From contig BFEA01000615.1 of NCBI GenBank assembly GCA_003427395.1, forward strand, positions 524,676-584,170: DNA of 59,495 nt, given 5' to 3'. This DNA is from Chara braunii (lineage: Eukaryota; Streptophyta; Charophyceae; Charales; Characeae). Positions 57,613-59,495 of this stretch are shown here, piece by piece (within the stretch, counting starts at the first letter, position 1; the number at the start of each line of letters is the position of its first letter). Made by a program: the position numbers and the translations under genes. Below the pieces are notes generated by a model that saw nothing but the letters and a program-made list of their open reading frames with translations, searched no databases and was not told the DNA's origin.

Positions 57613-58894
57613 GGATGGTGAGGCGGCGAAGAAATTGTCGGGAGACCGGAGCCAAGATGTGAGATTCTGAAGGGCAAAAATGGTCTGACGAAGTTGGGGA
57701 GTGTTGGGCAGGGAGGAGAGGTTGGAGAGAATCATAGGAACAGAGGGGATGTCAATCGTTGGCAGATCTTGGGGTGTGCTCGATTTTGGATATGTTGCTG
57801 CCGTCGAATCTCTTGGAATCAGAGCCGGAGTTGACCCTCTTCGATGCTCGGTCGTACTCGTAGCCACGGTTGTGATCATGGCCTCGCTTGTGGGATTAAG
57901 TTCTCCCGTCATCTCCCTTCTTACGATAGTTGGTTTTATCTTCAGTACCTCCTCGGTCCTCCCTGCAAGCATAATAACCGAAAAATGAGCCCCATGCACG
58001 CAAATGGCGTGAACCTACTATCGGTCACGGGTGATGAAGATGAGAAATAGTCGGGCGACGGCCCTTAGCTTACCTAGCTTGCTCCTGGCGGGCGAGGCTG
58101 AGGCAGCTGTGGTACTGTGCATCAATGAGGGGAAGAGCCTTGTTCATAGCTTGACGCATTATCTTGTTAAGGATATTCTTGACATCTCGTGGTACGAGAT
58201 GATCTGTGCAATCCTTGGCGATAGATCTGACCCTGGCAAAAAAGTCATGGCAGATGGTTTTCCCCATGGGATAGAAGGAGTAATTCAGGTTCACAGCCTT
58301 GAATCTGATTACTGCCTCTATCTCTGAGTGCCAATAAGGAGAAAAGAGCATGCGTTTCCAAGCGCGGAGTTCGCTGTATGAAGAAGGTTATTTCTTGGAG
58401 AAATCGTTGAGGATAGTGTCCAAGTCGGAGTAAATCTTCTGATAAAGTTCATTTGATGCACAGTTGGTTTCTTCTCTGAGTTGAAGCTGCTTGAGGAGAT
58501 CTTCTTCTCTGCAAAGCATTGCTTGCTTGAAATCCTCAAATTGCTGCAGAGTGATCTGTGGTGGAGAGGAGGCAGACGAAGAGAACACTTGGGGAGTAAA
58601 TGTAGATGGAGGAGGATGACGAGGGGGGGGAGGAGGGGGGGGAGGAGTGGAAGGAGGGAGTGGAGGGGCTCGCATCTTGATTGCATAAGAGTGGACTTTG
58701 ACAGAATCTGGCTGATTATCAGGCTGTACTAGGTACATTAGGTGAGCCATCTCTTGCACCTGGGGATTCAGACATTCTATAACCTTCCCAGGTGAATAAC
58801 GTAATGGAAGAGAAGGTAAGATGACATAGACTTCTGCACCAATAAGGCCAAAGGGTCCTAAGGCAGCAAGGAAGGCTTGAAGCAAAGGATCCAT
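57610..58894 (-). pseudogene. Gag-like ORF of DIRS-type element
   Basis: Minus-strand frame from MDPLLQAFLAALGPFGLIG (58,894) to a stop at 58,388, continuing in the same frame to 58,070, then shifting to 57,999-57,610. It contains a polyproline stretch (58,625-58,675), a helical part (FEDFKQAMLCREEDLLKQLQ) and a segment with WHSEIEAVIRFKAVNLNYSF. A Cys/His cluster (CVHGAHF, further Cys in another frame) near 58,000 could be a broken zinc motif. Position upstream of RT fits a DIRS gag. Sequence alone does not prove it. Confidence 0.55.
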
Positions 58895-59022
58895 CTGGTT
58901 TTGACAAGAAATGACAAGTTGATGTTAAATAAAAAACCTTTGTTTGTTTTGCCATCAATTATTTTCTTTTTGTTCATTCCTTTTTTTTCTTGTTTTCTTC
59001 CTTTAGTTTGCTTTCTGTGTTC

Positions 59023-59063
<41 letters not shown>

Positions 59064-59462
59064 TAAATAAAAGGTTGATTGGTGCTTGAAACCAAATATG
59101 GTGGGAGGGTCAGAATGATGTGGGTCATATGAACGAGTGTAGATTGCATGTGCAAGGCTTTGTCAAAAGTTCTGAAAAAGGTGGTGGTTATGATGGAATG
59201 GTCCTTCATCTTGTTGTAGATTCGTTTCTGCTGTCAGGTTCGAGAAAGAAAGAATCAGCTAACCCTTGTAACTTCCGTTTTGCCTTTAGTTGTGATATTA
59301 TGAGTTCGTTACTTACTTAGACATTCTTGCTTTGACATGCAATAACCTTGTCTTAAAATAAAGAAAAAATGATACTAAGTTCGTTGGCTTTCACATTAGC
59401 TTCAGAGAGCTTGACTTTGTTTGTTCCACAGAGTTTGATTCCTCTCTTTCCTCATTCCCTCC
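58895..59462. other. Flank with poly-T tract
   Basis: No supported gene. A T-run of about 30 lies at 59,031-59,060 within a pyrimidine-rich stretch. The remaining sequence up to the adapter shows nothing recognisable. Confidence 0.4.
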
Positions 59463-59495
59463 CTGTCTCTTATACACATCTAGATGTGTATAAGA
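59463..59495. other. Nextera mate-pair junction adapter (contamination)
   Basis: CTGTCTCTTATACACATCT (59,463-59,481) is the 19-bp Tn5 mosaic end, followed at once by AGATGTGTATAAGA, the start of its reverse complement. This is the circularisation junction of Nextera mate-pair libraries, not genomic DNA. The scaffold stops inside it. Confidence 0.97.

Larger units (their letters stand above)
53795..58894 (-). mobile_element. DIRS/kangaroo-type tyrosine-recombinase retrotransposon
   Basis: Gag-like and RT-RNase H genes run on the minus strand from 58,894 to about 55,567. A tyrosine recombinase runs on the plus strand from about 54,558 to 55,590, so the two units meet tail to tail. DIRS-group elements use a tyrosine recombinase instead of a DDE integrase. 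As I recall, Volvox kangaroo has this inverted recombinase arrangement. Each gene has stops or frameshifts. The ends are not defined: only a 98-bp direct repeat on the left is seen. Strand is given for the RT side. Confidence 0.8.

Noticed and set aside
58481-58732. Plus-strand frame with Arg/Gly-rich text
   Set aside because: It is the complement of the polyproline part of the DIRS gag-like frame.

Overview
The window is eukaryotic, repeat-dominated DNA. I see no host gene that I can name. The mix of large Ty3/gypsy elements, a primer-binding site matching plant-type tRNA-Asp, a tyrosine-recombinase retrotransposon arranged like green-algal 'kangaroo', and long hairpin-rich non-coding tracts suggests a streptophyte or other green-lineage genome with a large repeat load. 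A charophyte such as Chara would fit, but that is a guess. The scaffold is a draft: it has Ns, one 265-base gap, and a sequencing adapter at its right end.

Layout. (1) 1-~9,200: a decayed plus-strand Ty3/gypsy element (element 1) with a 41-bp minisatellite, unusual pre-gag reading frames, gag, protease, RT, RNase H, integrase and a ~47-bp tandem array. (2) 9,200-14,146: hairpin-rich non-coding DNA, a minus-strand gene for a small C-terminally membrane-anchored protein, further pre-gag-type modules, and a diverged ~160-200-bp tandem repeat. (3) 14,147-53,082: one giant LTR retrotransposon of about 38.9 kb. Two direct repeats of about 12.5 and 12.8 kb (14,147-26,635 and 40,308-53,082) start TGT and end ACA. 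They are flanked by GCGC on both outer sides. The internal region opens with a tRNA-Asp-type PBS (26,638). It then carries a small membrane protein, a duplicated pre-gag ORF, gag, protease, RT-RNase H, integrase, a second gag-like protein interrupted by a MITE, and about 1.75 kb of untranslated DNA. (4) 53,083-59,462: flank plus a DIRS/kangaroo-type retrotransposon whose gag and RT-RNase H are on the minus strand and whose tyrosine recombinase is on the plus strand. (5) 59,463-59,495: Nextera mate-pair junction adapter.

Most noteworthy are the giant element and what its LTRs contain. Each LTR holds an array of about 35 foldbacks with a common CTCCCG(T/G) apex over roughly 3 kb, and an antisense series of exon-like pieces ending at splice-donor-like sites. 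Both Ty3 elements share pre-gag modules, and the small membrane protein occurs both in the giant element and as an orphan copy outside it. Together these suggest a lineage of giant Ty3 elements with accessory genes I do not recognise. Every retroelement gene here except a few small ORFs carries stops or frameshifts, so these copies look dead. All homology statements come from reading motifs by eye.
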